Shown: positions 26,672 to 35,702, numbered from the stretch's first letter. The stretch is 64,000 bases of DNA from Hyphomicrobiales bacterium (GCA_021732625.1 JAKFUP010000031.1:1-64000), one strand, 5' to 3'. Made by a program: numbers and translations. The notes: generated from the sequence alone by a model not told the origin.

Positions 26672-28756
26672 ATGACCGACACAAATTCACATCACGACGA
26701 GTCGAGCGAAGGCTCGGCGCTCGATGATTTTCACGGGGATCGCGTCGTTCAATGCGACGGCGAGACCGCTGATACCCCGGTAGCAGTTGACACGCCCCAG
26801 TCGAAGGCAATCGCGGCGCTCAATGACATGTGGGAACCCAAGACCATCGATGACATTGCTTGGCCGATCGCTGATCGCGATCGTCTCAAGCGCTTTGTCG
26901 CGGCTAACAACAGCAACCTTCTAATTGTCGGCCCGACGGGTATCGGTAAGACAACGACCGCACGCATCGTTGCCGCTGCCACCAAACGCAACTTGAACAT
27001 GACCCACGGCAATCGCGTCAATGGTGAGGACCGCAAGCTAATGCGTGACTTCGGGCGCGGGCGCGTCGACGTGTTTGGCGACAATAAGATTTCTATTATC
27101 GATGAGGCCGACAAACTCATGAAGTCTCAAGTGGAGATATTCACCGGCAACACCATGGATGAAGTCATGCATGTTTTTACGGGAATCCATCCGAGCAAAT
27201 TTCCGGATGACCTCCGTTCGCGGTGCGAGTGTTTCATTTTCACTGCCGATAAGATGCAGGCGCTTAAGAACGCTCAGTTGGACCGCCTGCGCGGGATGAT
27301 CAACCATGCCGGCGCCGATATCGACTCCGGCGTGCTGCAGTCGATTGTTGAAACGGCGGGTGGCGATTTGCGCCAATGCCGACGCCTAATCGAGGAATAC
27401 TTGGCTCCCGGTGGCGCGGAACGTTTCAATGCGCTCATCGATGACGAAGACGGTGTGCAGGATGAGAAATTCGCTGGTTCTAATGAGGGCGGCAATAATT
27501 CCGCAGGTTCGGCCGGTGTTCCAGTCATGCCGCCTTTGTCAGTACCGGAAGGCGAGCTTTCGCCGATAACCTCGGATCTTTTGAACGACATTTGCACGCT
27601 GTATGGCCGGTTTCTGGTCGTCGAGCCGGAGGCGATCAAGACCATGGCGCTGTGGGTTATGCACTGCCACTTGCACCCGGTTGCCACGCATTCGCCGATC
27701 TTGGGCTTTATCTCGCCGCAGCAAAATTGCGGCAAGTCGACCGCATTGGAGATGTTGGCGAGATCGCTGATAGACGCAAGTCTGACGACCGACTTCACCA
27801 AGGCGGCACTCTATGCTGTCGCAGCCGGAGGCTTTCCGATTTTGCTGGATGAAGTTGACGACAAGGACATCGTCGACGGCAAATCGCTCACCAGATTCCT
27901 CAATGGCGGCATCAAGCGCAATGGCACTTCGCGCCTGACCGCAACTGCCATCCCGTATGACAACTGGTGCCCGAAAGTCATCGCGAAGATCGGGTCGATC
28001 AAGACGCAAGCAGTCGCTTCTCGCGTGATCACGATCTTCCTTCACCGCGCGCTTCCGGGCCAGAAGTACGAAATGCTCGGGCCTCAGAGTTATGCAGACT
28101 TCAAGAAAATCGGCGTGCGCCTGACAGTCTGGGCGCAGTACGCAGAGGCCACCTTCGTGTCTTCGGACCCAGCAATTCCGTCGGTGTTCACGACCCGGCG
28201 CGCTGATCTCTATCGCGGTCTATTCGCAATCGCCGATATTGCAGGTGGCCTTTGGTCGGCTGAAGCACGCGACGCCGCTCTGCTCATCGAAACACCGGCC
28301 ATCGCGAGCCAGAATCTGAAACCGGAGCTGCTGCCCGATATTTTCGAAATCCGGCAGCGGTCGACATCGTCTGGCATCTTTTCTGCCGACCTCGTCATGG
28401 AATTGAAGGCTTTGGCTCACCGTCCTTGGGGTTCGATCAACGAATCCCTTCTGGCAGGCCATTTGGCCGGGTATGGCGTAGGACCGAAGAACGTCCGCAT
28501 CGGCTTGAAACAGCGCAAGGGCTACAAATGGAGCGAGCTCGACCCGTTGTTCCCGCGCTACGTGCCCGGTGCGGCTTCCAGCGCACCTGTTGCATCGGGT
28601 CCGGTCCACGCCGACGTGGGCATTTCGCCTCCGATCTCGCCTGCCATTCCTGAATCGGTCGTGGCAGACAGCGATGAAGGTACGGCTGGGACGGCTGGGA
28701 CGGCTGATTTGCAGGAAGCCATCGGTGAGGCCGAATCTGACCGAGGTGCAGAATGA
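26672..28756 (+). CDS. Double ATPase: RFC/RuvB-like AAA+ domain fused to DUF3631
   Basis: A 694-residue protein with two P-loop domains. The N-terminal AAA+ domain (about 50-245) begins with WEPKTIDDIAW, the clamp-loader-like lead sequence, then Walker A GPTGIGKTT (87-95), Walker B IIDEAD (142-147) and an SRCE-type arginine-containing segment. After a Gly/Asn/Ser linker (~262-285) comes a DUF3631 domain (~300-560) with its own P-loop SPQQNCGKST (347-356) and LLDEVDD (391-397). DUF3631 is usually the C-terminal part of mobile-element primase/helicase proteins. The tail holds a GTAGTAGTA repeat. Likely role: helicase or loader for element replication. It overlaps the next gene by ATGA. Confidence 0.75.
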   Translation: MTDTNSHHDESSEGSALDDFHGDRVVQCDGETADTPVAVDTPQSKAIAALNDMWEPKTIDDIAWPIADRDRLKRFVAANNSNLLIVGPTGIGKTTTARIVAAATKRNLNMTHGNRVNGEDRKLMRDFGRGRVDVFGDNKISIIDEADKLMKSQVEIFTGNTMDEVMHVFTGIHPSKFPDDLRSRCECFIFTADKMQALKNAQLDRLRGMINHAGADIDSGVLQSIVETAGGDLRQCRRLIEEYLAPGGAERFNALIDDEDGVQDEKFAGSNEGGNNSAGSAGVPVMPPLSVPEGELSPITSDLLNDICTLYGRFLVVEPEAIKTMALWVMHCHLHPVATHSPILGFISPQQNCGKSTALEMLARSLIDASLTTDFTKAALYAVAAGGFPILLDEVDDKDIVDGKSLTRFLNGGIKRNGTSRLTATAIPYDNWCPKVIAKIGSIKTQAVASRVITIFLHRALPGQKYEMLGPQSYADFKKIGVRLTVWAQYAEATFVSSDPAIPSVFTTRRADLYRGLFAIADIAGGLWSAEARDAALLIETPAIASQNLKPELLPDIFEIRQRSTSSGIFSADLVMELKALAHRPWGSINESLLAGHLAGYGVGPKNVRIGLKQRKGYKWSELDPLFPRYVPGAASSAPVASGPVHADVGISPPISPAIPESVVADSDEGTAGTAGTADLQEAIGEAESDRGAE

Positions 28757-29112
28757 CGCTCCTTCATCAGCCGCAGGTCTTCTTCCAGAACCATCAGTGG
28801 CGCGTCACTTGCCTTGGGCTTGAAACGTTGCCAGGCGCCAACCGTGTTTACTGGGTCGACGCCAAAGATCTGCTCGCACTTCATCTTGACGGCCACCGCT
28901 ATCGCTGGCCGCTGGTGATGGCCGTCAAAAACTGGGTGGACTTCGACGCCTTTGTCCAGGCCTACGAAGCTGCGATTGCGCACCATCGCCCCGATGCTGA
29001 CCTCCCCCATCTGGCGGCGTCCATTGCTGCTGGCCGGGTTCAGCGAATCGCGCCACGTACACCTCGAGTCCCGGCAACGCCCAGCAAAAGATTCTTTCCC
29101 CGACATTGGTGA
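28753..29112 (+). CDS. Hypothetical protein coupled to the double ATPase
   Basis: A 119-residue protein, unrecognised. The start overlaps the ATPase stop (ATGA), and its stop overlaps the GTG of the next frame (GTGA), so the three appear translationally coupled. The first ~75 residues are aromatic-rich (YWVDAKDLLALHLDGHRYRWPLV), consistent with a small globular fold; the C-terminal ~35 residues are basic and proline-rich. Confidence 0.55.
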   Translation: MTLLHQPQVFFQNHQWRVTCLGLETLPGANRVYWVDAKDLLALHLDGHRYRWPLVMAVKNWVDFDAFVQAYEAAIAHHRPDADLPHLAASIAAGRVQRIAPRTPRVPATPSKRFFPRHW

Positions 29113-29834
29113 GCGCCAGCGCAACTATAAATACGAACGATATGCAAGTCGCAACCAAGCTCCAGCTCCTGACCCGCATCGCCAACGGCATCGTTGATGC
29201 TCCTCGCCGCCACGATTCTTCGCTGGCCGGCTGGAAACGACCGTCGGCACGATCAGAGCTAATCAAAAGTCTTAAGGCCTGCCGCAACGAGCAGGAGCTA
29301 ACCGCTGCTCTTCGAGGCCGCACGCCGACCCATGAAGAGCACGAAGTCGCCATTCGCATGGCATCGATGATCCAAGTCCAAAGCATTCAGCCTAATCTGG
29401 CAGTGGTGTTCAACTTCGACTGGCATGACCTCATGGCGCCGGAAAACGCGAATGTTGCTTCTTACTGCATTCTCGAATGGGTGTGGCGTTTGGCCAAAAA
29501 TGTCCAGTTGAGGCGGGAATGCAAGGCCGAGGTAATACTGTTCGTCGCCGTGCCAGAAATTTGGGATAGAGAGATGAAGCACGTACCGCTTCATTATCAC
29601 ATGGCCCTGAAGCTCGACGACTATCGGAGGATCGATCAGATCGGCGCGATTGGCCGACGACTCTGGTACCAACTGCTGAAGCAGCGCGGTCTCGGAGGTC
29701 CTAACGCCTACGTCTACATTGAGGCCTGCACCAATACAAACTCCCTCAGCCGTTACGGCGTGAAGCAATCAGACATCGACTGGGTGTTCCAGCGCACACT
29801 GACAACAAGTGATCTCGTGCGCTACCGGTCGTAA
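29109..29834 (+). CDS. Hypothetical protein, possible HUH-type replication/relaxase-like protein
   Basis: About 241 residues. The GTG at 29109 overlaps the previous stop; an ATG at 29142 is an alternative start. A hydrophobic strand EVILFVAVPEI is followed by VPLHYHMALKL, an H-x-H motif inside a strand, and later SLSRYGVKQ, a Tyr-x-x-Lys; this strand / HUH / YxxK order resembles rolling-circle replication initiators. A second protein with a comparable pattern ends near the right attachment site (55861-56502). The match is by eye and weak, so the function is a hypothesis. Confidence 0.5.
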   Translation: MSASATINTNDMQVATKLQLLTRIANGIVDAPRRHDSSLAGWKRPSARSELIKSLKACRNEQELTAALRGRTPTHEEHEVAIRMASMIQVQSIQPNLAVVFNFDWHDLMAPENANVASYCILEWVWRLAKNVQLRRECKAEVILFVAVPEIWDREMKHVPLHYHMALKLDDYRRIDQIGAIGRRLWYQLLKQRGLGGPNAYVYIEACTNTNSLSRYGVKQSDIDWVFQRTLTTSDLVRYRS

Positions 29835-30198
29835 CATGACGCGCAGCTAGTCTGGCGTCGTGACATCATGGTGTTCATTGTAACGGGTCCAACAGATTCG
29901 GTACGAATGCCACGCATTGATCGAATTAGATAACACAAAGGAATTCAGATTGATGTCAGAGCTAAACGATCACTGCTAAGCAGATGATGATGGAAAACAC
30001 AGTGCTCGACTGGACTACAGCTCAGATGTGAACTGCAAGTCCATTAGCATCTGCCAGATCAGTTACCCTTAACCAGAACATCATGATCTCAATTCGATCT
30101 AGTTCGGTATCGAACTTGGTCGATATCCAGCACTAATCAAATCCGATCCAGTTCGTAATGATGAAGCGATCAACCAATAACAAAAAGAACCATAACCA
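29835..30198. other. AT-richer non-coding stretch with a repeated CGATCYAGTTCG motif
   Basis: No supportable gene. CGATCTAGTTCG (30095-30106) and CGATCCAGTTCG (30144-30155) form an imperfect direct repeat 49 bp apart, and GTTCGGTATCGAAC around 30102 is a near-palindrome. GATC and ATCATGAT words are frequent. The location, directly after the replication-like block, would suit an origin or a regulatory region, but nothing proves it. Confidence 0.4.
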
Positions 30199-30546
30199 AT
30201 GTCAGAACGAACGAAAATATCACGATCAACTTCAACCAAGATGCGCTGCAAGACCATCGGTGAACTGAAAGCTATCGTCGCTACACTCGGCTTTGACGGC
30301 AGATGGTTTACCGATCGATTTTACTACTTCGTTCTACCAGGACACGGCCTTCAGATACGATTCAATCAGTTTAACCAATCTGTGTTCTTCGAAGGGCACA
30401 GCCACTACAAAGCGACCTTCACTGAGACACTATCGAAGGCGCTGGCTTGTTACGTTGATACCGAGCGCAAGCATCGCTGCAAGTACGTTGACGTACCGCC
30501 GGCACCTAAAGAAGTGACGCTCCTTGATTTCTTGTCGCTTGATTGA
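30199..30546 (+). CDS. Hypothetical protein
   Basis: A 115-residue protein with no recognised domain. Composition is lower in GC than the flanks. An aromatic core (FDGRWFTDRFYYFVLPGHG, VFFEGHSHYKATF) suggests a small beta-rich fold. Start ATG at 30199. It probably forms a unit with the zinc-ribbon gene 50 bp downstream. Confidence 0.5.
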   Translation: MSERTKISRSTSTKMRCKTIGELKAIVATLGFDGRWFTDRFYYFVLPGHGLQIRFNQFNQSVFFEGHSHYKATFTETLSKALACYVDTERKHRCKYVDVPPAPKEVTLLDFLSLD

Positions 30547-30596
30547 ACTGCAGAGCTTAACGTTCCTCGACAAAGTTTCAGTACGAGGAATTTTTG

Positions 30597-30773
30597 ATGT
30601 CGATACTTTTGCCGGTTTGCAATTCGTGCGGAAGCGTTGATGTGAAAGCCGACGCCTTTGCTACTTGGGACAGCGAACGACAGGAATGGCAAGTCTCTGA
30701 TACGTTCGACAAAGGTGCATGGTGCGAAGATTGCGAAACCACCGTTTCAATCGAATGGTGCGATATCCAATAA
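30597..30773 (+). CDS. Small zinc-ribbon protein (58 aa)
   Basis: A 58-residue reading frame starting at the ATG at 30597, a few bases behind GAGGAA. Two Cys-x-x-Cys knuckles (CNSCG near residue 8 and WCEDCE near residue 43) frame an acidic, Trp-rich middle, the layout of a small zinc ribbon. Short proteins like this accompany many mobile elements; its job is unknown. Confidence 0.55.
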   Translation: MSILLPVCNSCGSVDVKADAFATWDSERQEWQVSDTFDKGAWCEDCETTVSIEWCDIQ

Positions 30774-31082
30774 GAACGTCGCTGATTGGATTTTGTGTCC
30801 GTCCGGGCGCCAACCCACCGGCCAACGATTTGAAACCATAATCGCGGTTAGCTGGCCGATTGCGAACGCTTCGACGCTCCTTGGAAGCATCAACAAGCGT
30901 CGGCATGCCTCTTCCCCTGGCCGACAATACGCCGGCCCACATCAAGACCATGCAACTTCGCGCAGTCTGAATACCAATGATCGACAGCGAATTGCCGCTT
31001 AGCAGGCCATCTGTTATATGGAACACCGCGCTCGGCCCATCAAGGGGCCATCGTGTTACAGTTCATGGGAACGTGAGCAACA
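30774..31082. other. Intergenic stretch without a supportable gene
   Basis: About 309 bp between the zinc-ribbon frame and the convergent secreted-protein gene. Short open frames on both strands lack ribosome sites and protein-like composition. I see no clear hairpin or repeat. Confidence 0.4.
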
Positions 31083-31940
31083 CTACGGGCAGCGTGTGTA
31101 CTGAAACTTATCCCCGCCTCTAATTACTTCTAGGTGATCGTTTCGTGCCTCTACTTGCTCTCGGCTATTCCAGCTACTTCCTTCGCCAGCGCACCTTAGG
31201 CTTAGTTCAGTTCTTGTGCCTCTGGGCGTTGCTTTCAAGATGCTGCAACGAGTTTCGTGACTCTCGATGTTTTTAGTCGTGTAAATCAAGAGATCTTCTT
31301 TATCCTGCGACTTACATGCCTTGGGGTCGTCACTATACCACCTGCCTTGCCATGCCGTACTCGTCGGCGAGCCGATTAGCGATTTACGCGCCTCTTCCAA
31401 CGTTCCAACAACCTTCTGTTGATCCGCGCCCTCATAGCCATACGCCGCCAATAACTTTGGATACATTGGGTCGTCAAACGACTGGATCATCCACGCGTGG
31501 CAAACGACTAAAAAATTTTTCATACTGAAGTCTTTGAATGACGCGAAATTTTTCCTCATGTCCAACGCATGGATTAGGTACTTTCCAGCATCAACCGGAG
31601 CTGACCCAGAGATACGTGTCGCTATCGCGGGCTCTGTCCGCGAGCAAAGAGCCATACCCTTCTCATACTCCCCCCGCTTCCTAAGTGTTGGTCGCGTGCA
31701 ATCCTCTTCTTGATTGTTGTTCCGAGGGCAAACGTATTCGTCCGTTGCCATCTCAAATTCTTTCAAAACGAATGCTGGTTGCTTAGAGAACTGTAGCGGC
31801 CTCACAGCTCTTATCTTCGTTTGATAGCATTCACCCATCCTGCAGCTTAGCTCCATGGTGATGAAGCTTGTTTCCGCTTGCGCCGAGACAACAAACACCG
31901 AGAACACGAGCAATCCGAGAGACTTTGCCCAATACGACAT
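31083..31940 (-). CDS. Secreted protein of unknown function
   Basis: A 285-residue protein with a signal peptide (LGLLVFSVFVVSAQAE, cleavage after ~residue 22). The mature part has about ten Cys residues, many placed like disulfide partners (SCRMGEC, CPRNNN...DC, RCS...RC), so a periplasmic disulfide-stabilised fold is likely. No known domain. It ends 3 bp upstream... on the same strand as the SHOCT/superinfection-like gene, whose stop is 3 bp before its start, so the two share an operon. GC is low for the window. Confidence 0.6.
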   Translation of the reverse strand: MSYWAKSLGLLVFSVFVVSAQAETSFITMELSCRMGECYQTKIRAVRPLQFSKQPAFVLKEFEMATDEYVCPRNNNQEEDCTRPTLRKRGEYEKGMALCSRTEPAIATRISGSAPVDAGKYLIHALDMRKNFASFKDFSMKNFLVVCHAWMIQSFDDPMYPKLLAAYGYEGADQQKVVGTLEEARKSLIGSPTSTAWQGRWYSDDPKACKSQDKEDLLIYTTKNIESHETRCSILKATPRGTRTELSLRCAGEGSSWNSREQVEARNDHLEVIRGGDKFQYTRCP

Positions 31941-31943
31941 CAG

Positions 31944-32336
31944 TTATTCTCCCTTTGCCGACGTAGCCGACCATATCAACGCGCCTAACCAACCTATAAT
32001 TGACCACCCAAGGAACAAGTTGATTAGTAAGATGGCGTGTCGGTTACTGTGGGCGCGCTGATAAGCAATGAACGCGGGTAATAAATAGAGGACCAAGCCA
32101 AACATCGTTGCAAGGATGATTGCGCCATTGCCACCGAAGGCAGCACCTACCGCTAGCGATATTCCAATTACCGACACCGCTAAGAAAGTACCCGGTCGCT
32201 TCGAGCGAGCGGCAGGTACTGGCGGAGCTAGAAGTCGCAGTTTCCGAGAGTTGAATTCAGCTTCGGTAATCACGCCCCGGGTCTTTAACTCATCCAACTT
32301 GTCAATTTCGTAAGCAACGCTTGCCGTATCAACCAT
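31944..32336 (-). CDS. SHOCT-domain protein with superinfection-immunity-like membrane domain
   Basis: A 130-residue membrane protein. Residues ~9-35 (YEIDKLDELKTRGVITEAEF) form a SHOCT oligomerisation motif. After a Pro/Ala linker come helices at ~48-70 and a C-terminal pair whose sequence LPAFIAYQRAHSNRHAILLINLF then LGWSIIGWLGALIWS matches the Imm-superinfection family, named for phage T4 Imm that blocks DNA injection by related phages. Many chromosomal members have no proven immunity role. Start ATG at 32336. On this island it is a candidate exclusion protein. Confidence 0.75.
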   Translation of the reverse strand: MVDTASVAYEIDKLDELKTRGVITEAEFNSRKLRLLAPPVPAARSKRPGTFLAVSVIGISLAVGAAFGGNGAIILATMFGLVLYLLPAFIAYQRAHSNRHAILLINLFLGWSIIGWLGALIWSATSAKGE

Positions 32337-32439
32337 CGAGCAGCCCCTCCCGCCTTTGTTATCTGTCTGGAAGCAACTCACCGGCTAGCGAGTTCAGTCC
32401 ATGGTTGCCGCTCCCGCCGTTTTGATTGGCTGTCGTAAA

Positions 32440-33837
32440 TTAGAAGTCTCGCTTTGGACTCGCATCTGGCTTTGGCCGCATGGCCTCCAGGCTGGCAAGC
32501 GACGACTGACAGACTAGGCGCATATCGTCCGAAGCCAGATTGCCACCCATGACTTGAGCCATCTTGAACAGCCCGAGTGTTTGCGTCATGTCCTCGTTAG
32601 CCTGCTTCCAAACGTCGTCTTTTTCCGACTTTGACAGCGTGGTGAGGTCTTCGACGTTTCTAATCAGCCGTTTCGCTAGCTCAAACTGTTTTGGCGTAAC
32701 GAGCTTCACTAGATATTCGCTGCGAACGTCGTGGCAGAGTTTGACGGTTAGATACGCAGTATATGCGTTCAGAAGCTCTTCTTTTGTTGGAGTTCGTACA
32801 ACTTCGGCTCGCTTTGCTTCCGCTTGTCGCGCTCGTTCTTCTGATGCTCGCGCCTTCAACGCATCAAGCTCGGGCCGAGCTTCGACTCCGTTTCTGACTG
32901 CGGTTTCAAACCAGTGAATAGCCTTGTCGATGTCTTTGCCGATGACTTTGACTTTGCCATCCCGATACAGTTCGCCTAGCACGGCTTGAGCGTCGGCATA
33001 CCCAGCGTTTGCCGATCGCTCTATTAACTGGAGTGCGGCCTTCTCGTCTATTAGGGTACTCCACCCTTTCAGTTTTGCCGCTCCAAACCAAAATAATCCT
33101 TCGGGGTTTCCTTGGTCAGATGCTTTCTTGAACCAAATCACTGCGTCAGGTTGGCTTCTTACGACGCCGCGCCCGTCAAAAAACAGCTTACCAAGCAACA
33201 CTTGAGCTTCGGGATCGTTTGCCTCGGCTGCTTGCCTAATCCATTTCGCGCCAGTCGCGGCATCTTTGGTTAGACCGGCGCCATCAAGATATCTCTTTCC
33301 TAAATTGACTTGCGCCGCTGACTCACCTTGTTCGGCTGCTTTCCTGATCCAGTTAATTCCTTCGTAAAGGTTCTGCGCCGTCCCGAACCCTTCCGCGATC
33401 ATGATCCCTACTGCGTTCTGACACGCGGGATGCCCCTTATCAGCGGCGGGTTTGAACCACCGGAACGCTTCTTCATGATTTGATTTTAGGTCCCGGCTTC
33501 CATCAAAATGGATTTTCCCGATCCGATACGAGGCATCAAGGTTACCTTGATTGTGCGATCGGGTTAGATGGTGGAGAGAAGTCTTGGCATCACCGTGAAT
33601 GAGTAGCGCGCGGCCAAGCTGAAGGGGCAATCTCGAGTCGTCAGGACGTTCGTTTGCTGCCTGCTCACAAGCAGCGATTGTCGGGACCGGATCAAACCCT
33701 GACGTTCCGATTTCTTTGGCTAAGCGCAAACATGTATCGCTACTTGCCTGCTGCGCATTTCCTTCTGAGACCAATGCCAAAGTTGACAATAGAATTGCGA
33801 ATCCAATGTCGGCACAACGGCGTGCATAGTTGACCAT
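32440..33837 (-). CDS. Secreted Sel1-repeat protein
   Basis: A 465-residue protein with an N-terminal signal peptide (cleavage near SEGNAQ, ~residue 28). From ~90 to ~320 it carries six or so Sel1-like repeats of ~36 residues (for example AAQVNLGKRYLDGAGLTKDAATGAKWIRQAAE), alpha-solenoid units for protein-protein contacts. The C-terminal ~130 residues are helical and charged (ASEERARQAEAKRAEVVR), with a Cys pair. Sel1 proteins often scaffold stress or envelope functions. It is alone on its strand; a putative partner is not evident. Confidence 0.82.
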   Translation of the reverse strand: MVNYARRCADIGFAILLSTLALVSEGNAQQASSDTCLRLAKEIGTSGFDPVPTIAACEQAANERPDDSRLPLQLGRALLIHGDAKTSLHHLTRSHNQGNLDASYRIGKIHFDGSRDLKSNHEEAFRWFKPAADKGHPACQNAVGIMIAEGFGTAQNLYEGINWIRKAAEQGESAAQVNLGKRYLDGAGLTKDAATGAKWIRQAAEANDPEAQVLLGKLFFDGRGVVRSQPDAVIWFKKASDQGNPEGLFWFGAAKLKGWSTLIDEKAALQLIERSANAGYADAQAVLGELYRDGKVKVIGKDIDKAIHWFETAVRNGVEARPELDALKARASEERARQAEAKRAEVVRTPTKEELLNAYTAYLTVKLCHDVRSEYLVKLVTPKQFELAKRLIRNVEDLTTLSKSEKDDVWKQANEDMTQTLGLFKMAQVMGGNLASDDMRLVCQSSLASLEAMRPKPDASPKRDF

Positions 33838-33919
33838 CGGTGGCCCTCCCCGATAATCGTTATAGGATATTCCGATGTGGTTTTAAAGCCGACGGCTTTA
33901 AGTCATCTAGTGCCGCTTC

Positions 33920-34147
33920 TTACGGCTTTCTTCGCTTTGGCTCGGGCTTGAAAAACTCTATCGGATCGACTGAAAGTACCACTGCAAATTTGCCAATGAT
34001 CTCAAGACCAACGAACGTGCCAGCCCGCTCAATCTTGCTCACATGCGCACGATCCACGCCTGCCTGATTGGCAAGATCTTCTTGCGAAACACCCGCATCC
34101 TTACGAACTCGGCGCAGGTTGTCCGCGAATCGTCGGCGGAGGTCCAT
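33920..34147 (-). CDS. XRE-family transcriptional regulator (HTH_3)
   Basis: A 75-residue single-domain Cro/C1-type repressor: FADNLRRVRKDAGVSQEDLANQAGVDRAHVSKIERA covers helices 1-4 of the HTH_3 fold, followed by the wing helices. Such short XRE proteins often repress their own operon or neighbouring mobile-element genes. A C-terminal basic tail (KPEPKRRKP) may add DNA affinity. Lower GC than the backbone. Confidence 0.9.
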   Translation of the reverse strand: MDLRRRFADNLRRVRKDAGVSQEDLANQAGVDRAHVSKIERAGTFVGLEIIGKFAVVLSVDPIEFFKPEPKRRKP

Positions 34148-34231
34148 ACCCCAGCCAACCGCTTTGTGGGTTTTCGCCCCACGGGATTAAAACCGAATCT
34201 TCGATACTCCTAGAAATTACCGTGACTGAGC

Positions 34232-34483
34232 TTATCGGCCCTGCTCCGCTTCCAACAGCACCATATCAAGCAAGTATTCGAGAATCGGAAGATTAGCGCA
34301 CTCGGCCAACTCGATCAGCACTTTCAACTGCGCAGCAATGAAGGCCCCGTCCAAACCCATACTGGAAAGGCTTAAACTATTCGGAGATATAACATCCGCT
34401 TCCACGCCTGCGAACAATCTCGCGTAGCTATTTCTTTTCCAATAGCCTCTGACCTCGCTCTCGTATAATTGCTTGAGCACCAT
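34232..34483 (-). CDS. Hypothetical protein overlapping the PHA-system gene
   Basis: An 83-residue reading frame from the ATG at 34483, overlapping the end of the upstream PHA-system gene by 56 bp on the same strand. The C-terminal half (AAQLKVLIELAECANLPILEYLLDMVLLEAEQ) is amphipathic helical and protein-like. The overlap is unusually long, so a downstream start is possible; the existence of the gene is likely but the start is not settled. Confidence 0.5.
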   Translation of the reverse strand: MVLKQLYESEVRGYWKRNSYARLFAGVEADVISPNSLSLSSMGLDGAFIAAQLKVLIELAECANLPILEYLLDMVLLEAEQGR

Positions 34484-34739
34484 GTGCGATGCCCGCAAGC
34501 AGCCACGGGAGCATCACCTCAAGCTGAACATGGTCGTCATAGAGATCGATCGTACCACTCGCATGCTGCTTAAGTGCGGTGATCTTGAATGTCAGCCGGT
34601 CACCACTCCATATCTCTTCATCTATTGATATGACCGACCCGAACTGCGTTGCAGCTTTACCTATGCCTGCTTGCAATCGACGACGCGCTTCGTCCTTATC
34701 TAATTTATGCGGAAGTGAGACGATAAATGGCTGAGGCAT
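34428..34739 (-). CDS. Polyhydroxyalkanoic acid system family protein (PHA_gran_rgn-like)
   Basis: A 103-residue cytoplasmic protein matching the small PHA granule-region family: FIVSLPHKLDKDEARRRLQAGIGKA at the start is the family's IxxxHxxxxxEARxR lead, followed by a beta-rich LTFKITALKQHASGTIDLYDDHVQLEVMLPWLL. These proteins occur near PHA synthesis genes in rhizobia, but no phaC/phaR lies nearby, so it is an isolated accessory copy carried by the island. Role unknown here. Confidence 0.7.
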   Translation of the reverse strand: MPQPFIVSLPHKLDKDEARRRLQAGIGKAATQFGSVISIDEEIWSGDRLTFKITALKQHASGTIDLYDDHVQLEVMLPWLLAGIAHGAQAIIRERGQRLLEKK

Positions 34740-34805
34740 CGCTGAACTCCCGAACGGTCGTCATTTCACATGGCAGCAAACTTCGCTACCCCTAACTACA
34801 AGGCG

Positions 34806-35057
34806 TTACGCCATCCCGCCAACGAAGCCTTCGGACATATCGCCGTAGTTCATGGCAAGCCTGACCGGCCCGCTGCATAGCCGCTTCTTGCATTTCAGCG
34901 CGCGTTCGACTTCATCGACATAAAAATCCTTGAAGCTGTCGCACATCAGCGCCGCTTGCGTTTCGTGACGGCACAGACGGCAACGCCGGCATGTGATTTC
35001 GAAGATCGTGCCAGCATCAATGTCGGCCAGCTTCAAATCCGTTTTCCAGTTCATCAC
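34806..35057 (-). CDS. Small cysteine-rich hypothetical protein
   Basis: An 83-residue protein with Cys pairs (ITCRRCRLCRHE and later KCKKRLCSG), which look like metal ligands of a zinc-binding fold. Start at 35057, with a second Met immediately after. It is on the strand opposite to the acyl-CoA dehydrogenase remnant to its right. No family recognised. Confidence 0.5.
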   Translation of the reverse strand: MMNWKTDLKLADIDAGTIFEITCRRCRLCRHETQAALMCDSFKDFYVDEVERALKCKKRLCSGPVRLAMNYGDMSEGFVGGMA

Positions 35058-35202
35058 ATGAAGTCCTCTGCGGACGGGATGCGAGTGAAACTGATCTTCC
35101 CGCCCGCGAACTCACCAGGCGGATGCCACTCGCCGACATGGACAAGCGCGCAACCGTACCGACGACGTGTCGATCCGCATTACACATGGCTTAGGATGCC
35201 AT

Positions 35203-35684
35203 CGCGTGCAGGTGCACGGCGGCATGGAATTCATGGAGGAGACAGGCGCCGCGCAATTCGGGACGCTCGCATTCTCACTATCTATGAAGGCACCAACGGC
35301 GTGCAGGCCAACGATCTGTTGATGCGCAAGCTGCAGATATCCGGTGGCGAAGCGATGGGGGATCTGCTCGGCGAGCTGTCGGCCATCGTCACCAAGGTCG
35401 AAGCCTCGAACGATCCGGCTTTCGGCACCACCGCGCCGCGCGAGGCACTCGCTGGCGCAACGCCTTACCTGTACCTGTTCTCGGTCACGGTCGGCGGTTG
35501 CATGCTGGCGAAGGAGGCTCTCGCCGCACGCAACGATGAGCCAGTACAAGGCGATACGAAGCGCTACGCCACGCTGGCGCGTTTCTTTGCGGAGAACCTC
35601 ACCATGCAAGCGGGCGCGCTGGAGCGATCGGTGATCGACAGCACTGATGCCGTGAACGGCCCCGACGCTGTGCTGGTGGCTTAA
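35203..35684 (+). pseudogene. Acyl-CoA dehydrogenase C-terminal remnant (fadE-like)
   Basis: The translation contains the acyl-CoA dehydrogenase core VQVHGGMEFMEETGAAQF then, in the next frame, RDARILTIYEGTNGVQANDLL and the acyl-CoA dehydrogenase C-terminal (FadE5/AidB-like) helical tail up to 35684. The frame shift falls at about 35260, where a single C appears to be missing (TTCGGGAC where TTCCGGGAC would keep frame). The upstream three quarters of the enzyme are absent. The remnant keeps its 3' end and a strong hairpin after it, so it seems to be a piece of a backbone gene captured or left at a recombination joint. Confidence 0.85.
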
Positions 35685-35702
35685 GTATTCATCGGATGCA
35701 AT

